The notes below the pieces were generated by a model that did no database searches, had not been told where the DNA came from, and saw nothing but the letters and a program-made list of their open reading frames with translations. A stretch of DNA of 64,000 nt. Source: Veillonella atypica KON. GTDB lineage: Bacteria; Bacillota; Negativicutes; Veillonellales; Veillonellaceae. Below are positions 26,228 to 38,333 of this stretch, piece after piece (the first letter of the stretch is position 1; each line of letters opens with the position of its first letter). Where the stretch lies: the NCBI RefSeq assembly GCF_002959915.1, contig NZ_PPDE01000003.1, forward strand, positions 186,001 to 250,000, written 5' to 3'. The position numbers and the translations under genes were made by a program.

Positions 26228-26253
26228 AAAAAGCGTGCCCCGAAGGACACGCT
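26228..26253 (-). terminator. Terminator of the minus-strand glycosyltransferase
   Basis: On the minus strand, AGCGTG-CC-type arms (one mismatch) with a TTCG loop and a TTTTT tail begin three bases after the stop codon at 26257. Confidence 0.88.
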
Positions 26254-26256
26254 CTA

Positions 26257-27903
26257 TTAAAATGAAATATTATCTTGTACTTTATATATGGTAGCTCCAT
26301 TAGTTTTGCCCAATGGTTTTGTAATGACAGCTGCAGGTGAACTTTCAAAGTCTTTTATATTCCGATTAGGTACGATAACAATAGCATTTGATTCGTTTGG
26401 AAGTTGATCTAAAAACTCATCTTTGGTAATGGTAGGCATAATGTTTCTGGCCTTAGCCCAGCGTTCGTCATCAGTCTTATTTAAATATACTTGTGTTGGT
26501 ATATGTTTTGTATAATACACGACTGAAGTATAATATCCACCATATACGAAAACAGGTTGATTCGTATTTTCTATATAAGATGTAAACTGAATACCAGATT
26601 GACTCGTTAATATGGGCGTCACAGAAATGGTAGTGGCCGAATATAGGGCTAGTATCGGAAGTAAAAATAGCAATGTGAGTTGTGAATATGTTCGTATGTA
26701 ATGTCTAGCTATTTTAAAAATCAGAGCGCCTATGCTAACTATAATCATATATTCTAATATATAGTCGCTAGCACTGACGGCTACGCCAATACCTAGAATG
26801 CATGTATATATGCCAAATGGTAGTGTCACTAAAGAAGTACAATATTTAGATAGATTAGGGTTAAACAGTAAATTGACAATTGCATCACTACCCCATATGA
26901 TACAAGGAATAATTGCAGGTAGTGTATAGGTTAAATACTTGGTTGCTACAATAGAATAAAATAGTATTATAATAACAAACCATATACCGCCAAGTAGGTT
27001 GAATGATTCCTTCCAGTTCAGTTTCCGCAATTGATATATAACCACTGGTGTCCATGGCAATAAAGCAAGGGGCGTAATTATTAGATAGTAGTACCACACG
27101 TCGAATTTAGGGTGTTCGGATACGAGGGCACGACCTACATTTTGTAGACCAAGAAATCCACTAATAAAATCTTGGCCGTGAATAGAATACATTGCTATGT
27201 ACCATGGACTAGCAATGGCGAAAAATAATACAATACCTAGCGGTGTAAACGCAATCTTTAAATTTCTTAGTAAACTTACCTCATCCTTATTGGTTTTAAT
27301 ATATTTTTGAAGGACCATAAACACTAATAATATGAGTCCTGGTAATAGTAATCCGATGGGTCCTTTTGTTAAGACTGCAAAGGCAGCTGCAATATAGGCT
27401 TTCATCATCGACGACTTATCATTGTTTGTAAAAGCTAGGTAAGCATAACCAAATATGGCAAGACTAAAGAAAAATAAAAAGCCATCTGTTATAACCGCAT
27501 GTGATATATACCAAAATTGTAAGGTGCTCATCAAGAGGATGGCACTGGTTACTGCGACTGGGACGGACTGTTTGATACGGTATACCATGTGATACATGAG
27601 TGATACACTGGCCCCTGCAATTAATGTGTTGGGGATGCGTGATACAAAATCTGATATGCCGAACAATTTATAGCAAATCATAAGTGCCCAATATGTTAAT
27701 GGTGGTTTATCATACCATACATGGTCGTAAATCATAGGTGAAATCCATGAATTGTGAGTTAACATGGTTATGGCACTTAATACATAGTTAGATTCTACTG
27801 GATCGGTAATCGGTATATAGGCATTATAAAAACCATAGCTTATGACTGTAATTAAAAACAGCGCTATGATTCGTGTTCGATGACTTATGTTAATTTTAAA
27901 CAC
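26257..27903 (-). CDS. GT39-family (ArnT/PMT-like) membrane glycosyltransferase
   Basis: Polytopic enzyme that moves a sugar from a polyprenyl carrier to an acceptor at the outer face of the membrane, for example on lipid A, a cell-surface glycan or protein. The 548 residues have about 11-12 transmembrane segments and a C-terminal soluble part (about 440-548). The catalytic-loop signature is visible: D34/E37 in TDPVESNY and DKPPLTYW at 65-72. The annotated GTG (27903) lies on top of the AAAGGAG site (27909-27903), while an ATT at 27894 is 8 bases from it; the true start is uncertain. It faces away from aspA. Confidence 0.85.
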   Translation of the reverse strand: MFKINISHRTRIIALFLITVISYGFYNAYIPITDPVESNYVLSAITMLTHNSWISPMIYDHVWYDKPPLTYWALMICYKLFGISDFVSRIPNTLIAGASVSLMYHMVYRIKQSVPVAVTSAILLMSTLQFWYISHAVITDGFLFFFSLAIFGYAYLAFTNNDKSSMMKAYIAAAFAVLTKGPIGLLLPGLILLVFMVLQKYIKTNKDEVSLLRNLKIAFTPLGIVLFFAIASPWYIAMYSIHGQDFISGFLGLQNVGRALVSEHPKFDVWYYYLIITPLALLPWTPVVIYQLRKLNWKESFNLLGGIWFVIIILFYSIVATKYLTYTLPAIIPCIIWGSDAIVNLLFNPNLSKYCTSLVTLPFGIYTCILGIGVAVSASDYILEYMIIVSIGALIFKIARHYIRTYSQLTLLFLLPILALYSATTISVTPILTSQSGIQFTSYIENTNQPVFVYGGYYTSVVYYTKHIPTQVYLNKTDDERWAKARNIMPTITKDEFLDQLPNESNAIVIVPNRNIKDFESSPAAVITKPLGKTNGATIYKVQDNISF

Positions 27904-28114
27904 TCCTTTATGTTAATAGTATATGCTTATATTTTACTATACTTTGCAATGTTCAGATATGTCATGAGAGAAATTATATAGAATATTGTTTTTATGGAAT
28001 ACCTTAAATGACTTTTGTGTATACAAAATACATGTTATAATAAATTCAAAAGAAAGACCATTTTATACAATGTAATTTGAATGATATACACATTCAGTGG
28101 AAAGAAGGATAGCA

Positions 28115-29530
28115 ATGAGAAAAGAACATGATTTCCTAGGTGAATTAGAAGTAGCTGATGAGTTATATTATGGTGTACAAACGATTCGTGCGTTAGAAAA
28201 CTTTCACATTACAGGAAAACATTTAGACCAAGATTTTATTAAAGCTTTAGCAATGGTAAAAAAAGCCTCCGCTTTGGCCAATATGAAAACAGGTCGCCTC
28301 AATGTATCTATTGGTAAAGCCATTGTTCAAGCCGCAGATGAAGTCATCGCCGGCGAATTCGCAGATCAATTTCCAGTCGACCCAATTCAAGGTGGTGCAG
28401 GTACTTCTGTGAATATGAACATGAATGAAGTATTAGCAAACCGCGCTTGTGAAATTTTGGGTCATCCAAAAGGATCCTATGATATTGTAAGTCCTAATAA
28501 CCATTGTAATATGGCGCAATCTACCAATGATGCATTTCCAACGGCTATTAAGGTTTGTGCGATTTTGAAATCTAAACCTTTGCTTGAAGCGTTGCAACGC
28601 CTTGTGGATGAACTTGAGAAAAAGGCTGATGAGTATAGCGAAATTTTAAAAATGGGGCGCACTCATTTACAAGATGCGGTGCCTATTACATTAGGTCAAG
28701 AAATGGGTGCTTATGCATCAGGTGTTCGCCGTGGTATTAGACGTATTAAATCTGCTGTTGAAGGAGCACATGTTATCAATATGGGGGCTACTGCCGTTGG
28801 TACAGGCCTTAATGCAGAACCAAATTACATTCATGACGTAGCATACGAACTTAGCGAAGTCGTAGGCGAACCATTCTATACTGCAGATAACTTGATTGAT
28901 GCTACGAACAACACGGATATCTTTGCTGATATCTCTAGTGGTTTGAAGGTTACGGCTCTTGTATTGATTAAAATGGCCAACGATTTCCGTTTGATGGCAT
29001 CTGGCCCTCGTTGTGGTATCGGGGAATTGAAATTACCTGCTCGTCAACCTGGTTCTTCCATTATGCCTGGTAAGGTGAACCCAGTTATCGCCGAAGTATT
29101 GAATCAAGTATGTTATCAAGTTATCGGTAACGATCTTACCATTTCTTTGGCTGTAGAAAATGGTCAATTTGAATTGAACGTAATGGAACCTGTATTGGCT
29201 TACAATTTGTTCAATAATCTTTGCTACCTTAAAAATGGTGTTAACACATTCGTTGATAAATTGCTTATCGATCTTGAAGTAGACCGTGAACAATGCGAAT
29301 ACTGGTTGAACCGTTCTGTTGGTATCGTAACTGCATTGTTGCCTCACCTTGGTTATGAAACCGCTTCTGCACTTGCAAAAGAAGCCTACACATCTGGTCG
29401 TGCTATTCGCGATATTATCCTAGAAAAAGGTTTATTGACCGAAGATGAAATCAATCATATTCTTTCTCCTAAAGAAATGACACGCCCTGGTATTGCCGCT
29501 GCTGATTTGTTAAAACACAAAGGAAATTAA
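28115..29530 (+). CDS. aspA: Aspartate ammonia-lyase (aspartase)
   Basis: Deaminates L-aspartate to fumarate and ammonia, feeding fumarate to reduction or to the fumarase in this window. Counted from ATG 28115 (GAAGGA 5 bases upstream; the in-frame GTG at 28097 lacks a site), it has 471 residues. It shows the aspartase N-terminus FLGELEVADELYYGVQTIRALENF, the HLQDAVPITLGQE segment and the superfamily catalytic loop GSSIMPGKVNP at 313-323. ALENFHITG and overall pattern favour aspartase over class II fumarase. It has its own terminator. Confidence 0.93.
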   Translation: MRKEHDFLGELEVADELYYGVQTIRALENFHITGKHLDQDFIKALAMVKKASALANMKTGRLNVSIGKAIVQAADEVIAGEFADQFPVDPIQGGAGTSVNMNMNEVLANRACEILGHPKGSYDIVSPNNHCNMAQSTNDAFPTAIKVCAILKSKPLLEALQRLVDELEKKADEYSEILKMGRTHLQDAVPITLGQEMGAYASGVRRGIRRIKSAVEGAHVINMGATAVGTGLNAEPNYIHDVAYELSEVVGEPFYTADNLIDATNNTDIFADISSGLKVTALVLIKMANDFRLMASGPRCGIGELKLPARQPGSSIMPGKVNPVIAEVLNQVCYQVIGNDLTISLAVENGQFELNVMEPVLAYNLFNNLCYLKNGVNTFVDKLLIDLEVDREQCEYWLNRSVGIVTALLPHLGYETASALAKEAYTSGRAIRDIILEKGLLTEDEINHILSPKEMTRPGIAAADLLKHKGN

Positions 29531-29580
29531 TTTTTATTAATGAACTTTGTCATATAATGTGAATAATACGTGAAAATGTG

Positions 29581-29613
29581 AAAGCTGTCAGCCTTTTGGT
29601 TGACAGCTTTTTT
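29581..29613 (+). terminator. aspA terminator
   Basis: AAAGCTGTCA pairs with TGACAGCTTT around a GCCTTTTGGT loop, followed by TTTT. Confidence 0.93.
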
Positions 29614-29866
29614 ATATGATGATAGAATTATAAATTGCAAAAGTAGCATTTTCTACTTTTCCATGTAGAAGCTATAACTTACGTATTAAGGGTTTTCTTC
29701 CAAGGTTGTGCTTGGATAATGAACAGAGCAAGGTTATTTTTTAAATAAAAAAGGGCCTTGCTTATTTGGCGTTATTAAAGCAGGAAAACTGAGACCTGTA
29801 AGATGTCTTTTCTATGCCGTTATAGAAATATGGTGGACCAGTGTATTTGAAGGAGGGAAAGCACAT
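29614..29866 (+). promoter_or_regulatory. rpoB leader region
   Basis: About 250 bases without a gene between the aspA terminator and rpoB. Two stems are visible: AAAAGTAG/CTACTTTT (29639-29660) and GCAAGG/CCTTGC (29728-29761) enclosing an A/T-rich inner stem. The second could be an attenuator in the rpoBC leader. The promoter must lie here or upstream, but I see no clear -35/-10 pair. A GGAGGG site serves rpoB. Confidence 0.4.
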
Positions 29867-32800
29867 ATGTTCAAACCTGAACAGGTAGGCAAACGGACTC
29901 GTTATACATATGCAAAAATTAACGAAGTTATTAAGATGCCGCATTTGTTGGACATTCAGCGTAAATCGTACGAATGGTTCTTGGAGAGCGGTTTACAAAA
30001 TATTTTCAACGATATTTCTCCGATTAAAGACAATTCAGGTAATTTAGTACTTTCTTTTGAAGGTTTTAGCTTAGGTGAGCCTAAGTATGATATTAATGAG
30101 TGCAAAAATCGTGATGCTACATACGCAGCACCACTTCGTGTAAATATCCGTTTAGTTAATAATGATCCTGAAAATATGGACATTAAAGAACAAGAAGTAT
30201 TTATGGGTGATTTCCCATTGATGACGGATACAGGCACTTTCATTATCAATGGTGCAGAACGTGTTATCGTATCTCAATTAGTACGCTCCCCTGGCGTTTA
30301 CTATGGTAAAGAAATCGATACCATGGGTAACCGTTTGTATGAATCCACAGTTATCCCAAATCGCGGTGCTTGGATTGAATTAGAAACAGATGCTAGCGAA
30401 GTTGTAGCCGTTCGTATCGACCGTAACCGTAAATTACCAGCTACTGTGCTTGTTCGTGCATTAGGTTGGGATACTAATGAAAGTATTCTTGATCTTTTCT
30501 GGAACGGTCAAACAGATGAAGATGGTTTGCCAGTATATGATGAACGCATTGTTCGTACATTGGAAAAAGATACAACTCAATCTGCTGATGAAGCATTGGT
30601 AGAAATCTATAAAAAATTACGTCCAGGTGAACCTCCTACTGTAGAATCTGCTCGTAATTTATTCGATAATTTATTCTTCGATGCTCGCCGTTATGATTTA
30701 GCGCGCGTAGGTCGTTATAAATTAAATAAAAAACTAGGATGGCGTCAACGTATGTTGGGTCAAACATTGGCACAACCAATTGTTGATACTGAAACAGGTG
30801 AAATCATCCTTGATGCAGGCGTACAAGTTGGGGAAGAACAACTTGATATCGTTGCTAAGAGCGGTGTATTTAGCGGCGAAGGTTTTGCTGAATTCTATAT
30901 CACTAATTCAGATGGTGTAGTATCCAAAATCATTTGCAACAACTGCAACTTAGAATTTAACCATCGTACAGTTACAAGAGAAGATATGATTGCTAATATC
31001 TCTTACCTCTTGAACTTGATGGATGGTGCCGGTCATACAGATGATATCGACCATTTGGGTAACCGTCGTCTTCGTTGCGTAGGTGAATTGTTACAAAATC
31101 AATTCCGTATTGGTTTGACTCGTATGGAACGTGTTGTACGTGAACGCATGACAATTCAAGAAATTGAATCCATTACGCCTCAAGCGTTGATTAATATTCG
31201 TCCTGTTGTAGCAGCGATTAAAGAATTCTTTGGTTCTTCTCAGTTGTCTCAATTTATGGACCAAACAAACCCATTAGCAGAATTGACACATAAACGTCGT
31301 CTATCTGCCCTTGGACCTGGCGGTTTATCTCGTGAACGTGCAGGTTTCGAAGTTCGTGACGTGCATCACTCTCACTATGGCCGTATGTGTCCTATTGAAA
31401 CACCAGAAGGTCCTAACATCGGTTTGATTAACTCCTTATCTAACTATGCGAAGGTTAATGAATTCGGTTTCATCGAGGCTCCATACCGTAAGGTTGAAAA
31501 AATTTACGGCGAAGGTGCTGACGCGGATAAGGTTGTAAAAGTACGCGTATCTGAAAGCGTTGCTTATATGACTGCCGATGAAGAAGAAGGCATGACAATT
31601 GCCCAAGCGAACTCCCCTCTTGATGCAGACGGTTGTTTTGCTAATGACCATGTAGCATGTCGTCGTGGTCATGACGTATTAGAAGTAACACCTGATAAGG
31701 TTGATTACATGGACGTTAGTCCAAAAGAAGTTGTATCCATCGGTACAGCTATGATTCCATTCCTTGAAAACGATGATGCGAACCGTGCCTTGATGGGTGC
31801 GAACATGCAACGTCAAGCGGTGCCTTTGCTCCGTGCTCAAGCACCTTTAGTTGGTACAGGTATGGAATATACAGCGGCTACTGACTCTGGCGTTTGCGTA
31901 TTGGCACGCGAAGCTGGTAAAGTCGTACGTTGCTGGGGTAATGAAATCCACGTTCTTCGCGATAGCGATGGTCGTGTTGATACATACCGTTTGAATAAAT
32001 TCCTTCGTTCTAACCAATCCACATGCTTTAACCAAAAACCAATCGTTAATCGTGGTGACCATGTTGTAAAAGGCCAAGTATTGGCTGATGGTCCTGCTAC
32101 TGATGGTGGTGAATTGGCTCTTGGCTTTAATGTTCTTGTAGCGTTCATGCCTTGGGAAGGTTATAACTACGAAGATGCTATCTTGCTTAGTGAAGAACTT
32201 TGCAAAGAAGATATCTATACATCCATTCATATTGAAGAATACGAATGTGATGCGCGCGACACTAAACTAGGTGCCGAAGAAATCACTCGTGAATTGCCTA
32301 ATACTGGTGATGATACACTTAAAAACCTAGATGAAGATGGTATCATTTGCATCGGTGCAGAAGTACATCCTGGTGATATCCTCGTAGGTAAAGCTACACC
32401 AAAAGGCGAAACTGAATTAACACCAGAAGAACGTTTGTTACGTGCTATTTTTGGTGATAAAGAACGCGAAGTTCGAGATACATCCCTCCGTGTGCCTCAT
32501 GGTGAATGTGGTAAGGTTGTAGACGTTAAAGTGTTCACTCGTGAAAATGGTGATGAGTTACAACCAGGTGTAAACAAACTTGTTCGCGTTTACATCGCTC
32601 AAAAACGTAAAATCCACGAAGGCGATAAAATGGCCGGTCGTCATGGTAACAAAGGTGTCGTTTCTCGCGTAATGAGAAAAGAAGATATGCCATTCCTTCC
32701 AGATGGTACTCCAGTACAAATCGTATTGAACCCATTGGGCGTACCTTCTCGTATGAACATTGGTCAGGTTCTTGAAACTCACTTAGGCTGGGCTGTTCAA

Positions 32801-34015
32801 GGCTTGGGCATGAAAATTAAGGCTACAGATCTTCATATTCAAAATGTATTGAAAGAAGCGCGTACTGATGAATCCTATTGGGAACAAATCGATGCAATTC
32901 GCAAATTATATGCTGAAATTGAAGAGTTAGAAGCTAAAGCGAAAGAAGATGTAACAGTAGCTCATTTTGATATTGATGAAAAAATCATCGATTTGAAATC
33001 TCAAATCTTAGGTCACGTAGAAGAAGCTGCTCAAAAGAAATTGGCTGCACTTGGTGGCGAAGCTCGTTACAATGAATTGAAAGCATTAGAATCTAAATAC
33101 AATGCACTTCACATGGAATATTTCGGCACTGAAGAAGAAGTGCCTGAAATGGATCCATCTCTTGTTGAAGAATTAGAACGCATCAACAAGGTACGTGCTA
33201 CATTGAACCATATCGAAGAAGCTCGTGCTAAACGCGTTGAAATTCGCAAAGATTTGGAAAAATTAGGCTATGACTATGATACCTATGGTATGCCAAAACC
33301 GGATGTAGCTGGTATTCATATCGCTACACCTGTATTTGATGGTGCCCATGAAAAAGATGTATTCGAAACATTGGATATCGCTGGTCGCCCAGATGATGGT
33401 AAAACCATATTGTACGATGGCCGTACCGGTGAACCTATGGATAACCGTGTAACGGTTGGTTACGTATACATGTTGAAACTTCACCATTTGGTTGATGATA
33501 AAATTCATGCGCGCTCCACAGGTCCGTACTCCCTTGTTACACAACAACCATTGGGTGGTAAAGCTCAATTTGGTGGCCAACGTTTCGGGGAAATGGAAGT
33601 TTGGGCCCTTGAAGCATATGGCGCAGCCTATACTCTTCAAGAACTATTAACTGTTAAGTCTGACGACGTTGTTGGTCGTGTTAAAGCATACGAAAAAATC
33701 GTTAAAGGCGAAAATATTCCTGAACCAGGTGTGCCTGAGTCCTTCAAAGTATTGCTCAAAGAACTTCAAAGTATCGGTCTTGATGTAAAAATCTTGAACG
33801 AAGATCAAGAAGAAGTTGTTATGAAAGAACTTGATGACGAAGATGAAGTGGTAGAAACTGGTATTGAAGATGTTATGGACGGCGATGCTGTTGAAACAGA
33901 TGAAGTAACAGTTGTAGACCCAGAAGCAGAGGAAGAAGTATCTAATGGTGGCGATGATGATATTCTTAGCCAATTAGCATATCCAATTAGTGAATCCTCT
34001 GCAGATGAAGACTGA
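29867..34015 (+). CDS. rpoB: RNA polymerase beta subunit
   Basis: Second-largest polymerase subunit, forming one jaw of the active-site cleft. At 1382 residues it is well above the 1190-1200 of Bacillus. The rifampicin-binding cluster ([19 protein letters not shown], about residues 460-480, then SALGPGG) looks drug-sensitive in type. A charged, helix-rich insert fills about 983-1148, between LGM and the conserved [11 protein letters not shown], where E. coli has its own insert and Bacillus has none. The tail after about 1300 is acidic. AGGAGGG precedes the ATG; rpoC follows after 29 bases. Confidence 0.98.
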   Translation: MFKPEQVGKRTRYTYAKINEVIKMPHLLDIQRKSYEWFLESGLQNIFNDISPIKDNSGNLVLSFEGFSLGEPKYDINECKNRDATYAAPLRVNIRLVNNDPENMDIKEQEVFMGDFPLMTDTGTFIINGAERVIVSQLVRSPGVYYGKEIDTMGNRLYESTVIPNRGAWIELETDASEVVAVRIDRNRKLPATVLVRALGWDTNESILDLFWNGQTDEDGLPVYDERIVRTLEKDTTQSADEALVEIYKKLRPGEPPTVESARNLFDNLFFDARRYDLARVGRYKLNKKLGWRQRMLGQTLAQPIVDTETGEIILDAGVQVGEEQLDIVAKSGVFSGEGFAEFYITNSDGVVSKIICNNCNLEFNHRTVTREDMIANISYLLNLMDGAGHTDDIDHLGNRRLRCVGELLQNQFRIGLTRMERVVRERMTIQEIESITPQALINIRPVVAAIKEFFGSSQLSQFMDQTNPLAELTHKRRLSALGPGGLSRERAGFEVRDVHHSHYGRMCPIETPEGPNIGLINSLSNYAKVNEFGFIEAPYRKVEKIYGEGADADKVVKVRVSESVAYMTADEEEGMTIAQANSPLDADGCFANDHVACRRGHDVLEVTPDKVDYMDVSPKEVVSIGTAMIPFLENDDANRALMGANMQRQAVPLLRAQAPLVGTGMEYTAATDSGVCVLAREAGKVVRCWGNEIHVLRDSDGRVDTYRLNKFLRSNQSTCFNQKPIVNRGDHVVKGQVLADGPATDGGELALGFNVLVAFMPWEGYNYEDAILLSEELCKEDIYTSIHIEEYECDARDTKLGAEEITRELPNTGDDTLKNLDEDGIICIGAEVHPGDILVGKATPKGETELTPEERLLRAIFGDKEREVRDTSLRVPHGECGKVVDVKVFTRENGDELQPGVNKLVRVYIAQKRKIHEGDKMAGRHGNKGVVSRVMRKEDMPFLPDGTPVQIVLNPLGVPSRMNIGQVLETHLGWAVQGLGMKIKATDLHIQNVLKEARTDESYWEQIDAIRKLYAEIEELEAKAKEDVTVAHFDIDEKIIDLKSQILGHVEEAAQKKLAALGGEARYNELKALESKYNALHMEYFGTEEEVPEMDPSLVEELERINKVRATLNHIEEARAKRVEIRKDLEKLGYDYDTYGMPKPDVAGIHIATPVFDGAHEKDVFETLDIAGRPDDGKTILYDGRTGEPMDNRVTVGYVYMLKLHHLVDDKIHARSTGPYSLVTQQPLGGKAQFGGQRFGEMEVWALEAYGAAYTLQELLTVKSDDVVGRVKAYEKIVKGENIPEPGVPESFKVLLKELQSIGLDVKILNEDQEEVVMKELDDEDEVVETGIEDVMDGDAVETDEVTVVDPEAEEEVSNGGDDDILSQLAYPISESSADED

Positions 34016-34044
34016 TACTGAATATTAGGAAGGGAGCGATAGTA

Positions 34045-37000
34045 GTGCTAGACGTAAATGAATTTGATTCCATGCGAATCGGTTTAGCCTCTCCAGAGCA
34101 AATTTTAGAATGGTCTCATGGGGAAGTTAAAAAACCAGAAACAATTAACTACCGTACGTTAAAGCCAGAACGTGATGGTCTATTTTGCGAACGCATTTTT
34201 GGACCAACAAAGGACTGGGAATGTCACTGCGGTAAATATAAACGCATCCGCCATAAAGGCGTTGTCTGCGATAAATGTGGCGTAGAAGTAACACGTGCTA
34301 AAGTGCGTCGTGAACGTATGGGCCATATCCAATTGGCTACACCTGTATCCCATATTTGGTACTTCAAGGGTATCCCATCTCGTATGGGCCTTATCCTTGA
34401 TGTATCTCCACGTTCCTTGGAACGCGTATTGTATTTTGCTTCCTATATCGTAGTTGATCCTGCAGGTAGCCCATTGGCAAAACGCCAATTGTTATCTGAA
34501 CAAGAATACCGTGAATACGAAGCTCAATTCAATGAAGAAGGATATACTATCGGTGGTAAATCCGTAGTTATTGAAACTGTGGCACAACGTAATGAACGTT
34601 TGGCTATCGTTCGTGAAGCACAACGTAAAGAACGTTATAATGCAGCACTTCGTGAAGATGCTACAATTCCAGAAGCTGATAAAGAATATGAAGAATTAAC
34701 TCGTGAAGAACGTTACGAATTAGGTGCTACAGAAGAAATCTTATTCGTATGTATCGACATGGGTGCAGAAGCGGTAAAAGCATTATTATCTGAACTTGAT
34801 TTAGAACAATTAAATGCTGAATTGCGCGAAGAGTTGAACACTGCAAGTGGTCAACGTAAAATCCGTGCCGTTCGCCGTCTTGAAGTAGTAGAAGCATTCC
34901 GTCAATCTGGCAATCGCCCAGAATGGATGATTATGGATGTCGTTCCTGTTATTCCACCTGAATTGCGCCCTATGGTTCAATTAGATGGTGGTCGCTTTGC
35001 TACATCTGACCTTAATGATTTGTATCGTCGTGTTATCAATCGTAACAACCGTTTGAAACGTTTGTTGGACTTAGGTGCTCCTGATATCATCGTGCGCAAT
35101 GAAAAACGCATGTTGCAAGAAGCGGTTGATGCATTGATCGATAATGGTCGTCGTGGCCGTCCTGTTACTGGCCCTGGCAACCGCCCATTAAAATCCTTGT
35201 CCGATATGCTTAAAGGTAAACAAGGTCGTTTCCGTCAAAACTTGCTCGGTAAACGTGTTGACTACTCCGGTCGTTCCGTTATCGTAGTAGGTCCAGAACT
35301 TAAAATGCATCAATGTGGTTTGCCTAAAGAAATGGCATTGGAATTGTTCAAGCCATTCGTTATGAAACGCTTGGTAGAACGTGGACAAGCATCCAATATT
35401 AAGGCTGCTAAGCGCCAAGTAGAACGCGTAGGTCCTGGTGTATGGGAATCCTTGGAAGAGGTTATCAAAGAACATCCAGTTCTTTTGAACCGTGCCCCTA
35501 CATTGCATAGACTTGGTATCCAAGCCTTCGAACCAATCCTTTGGGAAGGCCGTGCTATCAAATTGCATCCATTAGTATGTACAGCCTTTAATGCCGACTT
35601 TGACGGTGACCAAATGGCTTGTCATTTACCATTGTCCGTAGAAGCTCAATCCGAAGCTCGTACATTGATGCTATCCGTTCATAATATCTTATCAACAAAA
35701 GATGGTAAGCCAGTTGCTATTCCATCTCAAGATATGATTTTGGGTACTTATTACCTAACAGTTGTACGCGAAGATACTCGTGATAAAGCAAAAACATTTG
35801 CTACATATGACGAAGTAATGCTTGCTTACGATTCTCATGTTATCGGATTGCAAGATATTTTATACATTCGCTTGCCTGAACACGGTCGCGTAGAAACTAC
35901 AGCTGGTCGTTTGATCTTTAACAACGCTTTGTTCCCAGAATTATGGCAATATGAACAAAAAGAAGACGGTACTTACACATTGGGTAAGGTTATGGATAAG
36001 AAGACGGTTGGTAAACTTGTAGATCAATGTTTCCAATTATTCGGCAATGAAAAAACTGCTGAACTCTTAGACAGAATTAAATCCCTTGGTTACTCCTTTG
36101 CACGTCGTGCAGGTATGACAGTAGCCATTGCGGATATTAAAGTACCAGAAGAAAAATTCGATTTACTTGATACCGCAGAACAAGAAGTAGAAAAAGTATC
36201 TCGTCTATATCGCCGTGGTCTTATTACAGAAGAAGAACGTTATCGTAAAACTATCCAATTGTGGACAAAAGCAACAGAAGATGTTACTGATGCCATGATG
36301 GATAATATGGCGCGCGATAAAGATGGCTTCAACCCTGTATATATGATGGCTATCTCCGGTGCCCGTGGTAACAAACAACAAATTCGTCAGCTTGCTGGTA
36401 TGCGTGGTTTGATGGCTGACCCATCTGGTCGTATCATCGACTTGCCAATCAAGGCAAACTTTAAAGAAGGTTTGACTGTATTGGATTACTTTACCTCCTC
36501 TCATGGTGCTCGTAAAGGTTTGGCCGATACAGCACTTCGTACAGCTGACTCTGGTTATTTGACTCGTCGTCTTGTTGACGTATCTCAAGACGTTATCGTT
36601 CGTGAGGACGATTGTGACGTTGTAGGTATCGATCTCGTTCGTGAACGCGCTCGTTTGGCTACATCTCCACGTCAAGCTCTTGAAATGTTGAAAGACAAAT
36701 TGATTGGCCGCGTTCTCGATAAAGATGTAGTAAATGCTGAAACAGGTGAATTGGCTGTTCCTGCAGAAACTATTCTTGATGAACAAAGCTTAGCAGATAT
36801 CGCAGATGCTGGTGTAACAGCTATCTCCTTGCGCGGTGCACATTTGGGATCGGATAGCGATATTAACCATACTAATTTGGTACAAAAGATTCTTCTTGGT
36901 GAAAGCGACGATAGTATCCGTGCGACATTAAAAGAAACTATGATTCAAAATATGTTGAACAAGGATACTGTGAATGCTATCGTGGACAGCAATGGCGTAG

Positions 37001-38250
37001 AAATCTACCCTGCTGATACACGCCTTACAGAAGAAGGTATCGAAGCAATTCTAAACTCTGATGTAAAAGAGGTACAAGTACGCAATAATGAAATCAACGG
37101 TATTGAAGTAGAAGCTATCGTTGAAGGTACGGGTATTATTGAACCATTGAAAGACCGTATCGTAGGTCGTATTGCAGCTGAAGAATTAATCAATAAGGAA
37201 ACTGGTGAAGTTATCGTTCCATTGAATGGTGAAATTACTGAAGAACTTGCTGATGAAGTTGTAAAACATTACGATGTTGTTAAAATCCGTTCCGTATTGA
37301 CTTGTCGTAGCCCTTATGGCGTATGTCGTAAGTGCTATGGTCGTGACCTTGGTACAGGTGACCAAGTTCAAGTCGGTGAAGCAGTTGGTATCATTGCGGC
37401 TCAATCCATCGGTGAACCTGGTACACAATTGACAATGCGTACATTCCATACAGGCGGTGTCGCAGGTGACGATATCACACAAGGTTTGCCTCGTGTTGAA
37501 GAATTGTTCGAAGCTCGTAAACCAAAACGTAATGCAATCATTGCTGAAAATGAAGGTGTAGTACGTGTTGTACCTAACGAAGGTAAAAAAGGTACTAATA
37601 CTATCTTTATTACAGGTGAAGATGGTATTGAACTCGATTACCTCATCCCTTATGGTTCCCGCATTATCGTTAAAGACGGTGATGTTGTATCCTTGGGCGC
37701 ACGTTTGACAGAAGGTTCCATTAATCCTCATGACATCATGCGTGTAATGGGCACACAAGCAACACAACGTTACCTCGTATACGAAGTACAAAAAGTATAT
37801 AAATCTCAAGGTGTAGAAATCAACGATAAACACATTGAAGTTATTGTTCGTCAAATGCTTCATAAGGTTAAAATCGAAACTGCTGGCGATGCAGATATGC
37901 TTCCTGGCGACATGATTGATATCAACACATTTGATGAAGAAAATCGTCGTTTAACATTGAATGGCCGTGAAAATGCTACTGGTAAACGTACATTGTTGGG
38001 TATTACTAAAGCTGCATTGGCTACAGATTCCTTCTTGTCTGCTGCATCATTCCAAGAAACTACACGTGTTCTTACAGATGCTGCTATTAAGGGCAAAATC
38101 GATCCATTATTGGGTCTTAAGGAAAATGTTATCATCGGTAAATTGATTCCTGCCGGTACTGGTATGAGCCGTTACCGTAAAATTGAAGTAGTTAAAAAGG
38201 CTCCTGAAATTTTGGAATTAACTGATGACGGTGAAATCATAGAAAAATAA
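34045..38250 (+). CDS. rpoC: RNA polymerase beta' subunit
   Basis: Largest polymerase subunit with the active-site magnesium motif NADFDGD and two zinc sites. Zinc site 1 is the CHCGKYK...CDKCG pair near the N-terminus; zinc site 2 is C857, C1087, C1094 and C1097. The 1401-residue length exceeds the 1200 of Bacillus. The distance between the first two cysteines of site 2 is 230 residues against 74 in E. coli, because of an insert holding extra copies of a small repeated module (885-931, 963-1014 and the native 1036-1084). The start is GTG at 34045 with AGGGAG upstream. Confidence 0.98.
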   Translation: MLDVNEFDSMRIGLASPEQILEWSHGEVKKPETINYRTLKPERDGLFCERIFGPTKDWECHCGKYKRIRHKGVVCDKCGVEVTRAKVRRERMGHIQLATPVSHIWYFKGIPSRMGLILDVSPRSLERVLYFASYIVVDPAGSPLAKRQLLSEQEYREYEAQFNEEGYTIGGKSVVIETVAQRNERLAIVREAQRKERYNAALREDATIPEADKEYEELTREERYELGATEEILFVCIDMGAEAVKALLSELDLEQLNAELREELNTASGQRKIRAVRRLEVVEAFRQSGNRPEWMIMDVVPVIPPELRPMVQLDGGRFATSDLNDLYRRVINRNNRLKRLLDLGAPDIIVRNEKRMLQEAVDALIDNGRRGRPVTGPGNRPLKSLSDMLKGKQGRFRQNLLGKRVDYSGRSVIVVGPELKMHQCGLPKEMALELFKPFVMKRLVERGQASNIKAAKRQVERVGPGVWESLEEVIKEHPVLLNRAPTLHRLGIQAFEPILWEGRAIKLHPLVCTAFNADFDGDQMACHLPLSVEAQSEARTLMLSVHNILSTKDGKPVAIPSQDMILGTYYLTVVREDTRDKAKTFATYDEVMLAYDSHVIGLQDILYIRLPEHGRVETTAGRLIFNNALFPELWQYEQKEDGTYTLGKVMDKKTVGKLVDQCFQLFGNEKTAELLDRIKSLGYSFARRAGMTVAIADIKVPEEKFDLLDTAEQEVEKVSRLYRRGLITEEERYRKTIQLWTKATEDVTDAMMDNMARDKDGFNPVYMMAISGARGNKQQIRQLAGMRGLMADPSGRIIDLPIKANFKEGLTVLDYFTSSHGARKGLADTALRTADSGYLTRRLVDVSQDVIVREDDCDVVGIDLVRERARLATSPRQALEMLKDKLIGRVLDKDVVNAETGELAVPAETILDEQSLADIADAGVTAISLRGAHLGSDSDINHTNLVQKILLGESDDSIRATLKETMIQNMLNKDTVNAIVDSNGVEIYPADTRLTEEGIEAILNSDVKEVQVRNNEINGIEVEAIVEGTGIIEPLKDRIVGRIAAEELINKETGEVIVPLNGEITEELADEVVKHYDVVKIRSVLTCRSPYGVCRKCYGRDLGTGDQVQVGEAVGIIAAQSIGEPGTQLTMRTFHTGGVAGDDITQGLPRVEELFEARKPKRNAIIAENEGVVRVVPNEGKKGTNTIFITGEDGIELDYLIPYGSRIIVKDGDVVSLGARLTEGSINPHDIMRVMGTQATQRYLVYEVQKVYKSQGVEINDKHIEVIVRQMLHKVKIETAGDADMLPGDMIDINTFDEENRRLTLNGRENATGKRTLLGITKAALATDSFLSAASFQETTRVLTDAAIKGKIDPLLGLKENVIIGKLIPAGTGMSRYRKIEVVKKAPEILELTDDGEIIEK

Positions 38251-38283
38251 GGTTTTATAGCTTATAGCTATGATTAGAAAATA

Positions 38284-38333
38284 AAAGAGATATTCCTAGA
38301 TTGTTATATAATTTAGGGATATCTCTTTTTTTG
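38284..38333 (+). terminator. rpoBC terminator
   Basis: AAAGAGATA..CCTA pairs with TAGG..TATCTCTTT around an AT-rich loop, followed by a T-run. It ends the rpoBC transcript before the str operon. Confidence 0.88.
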
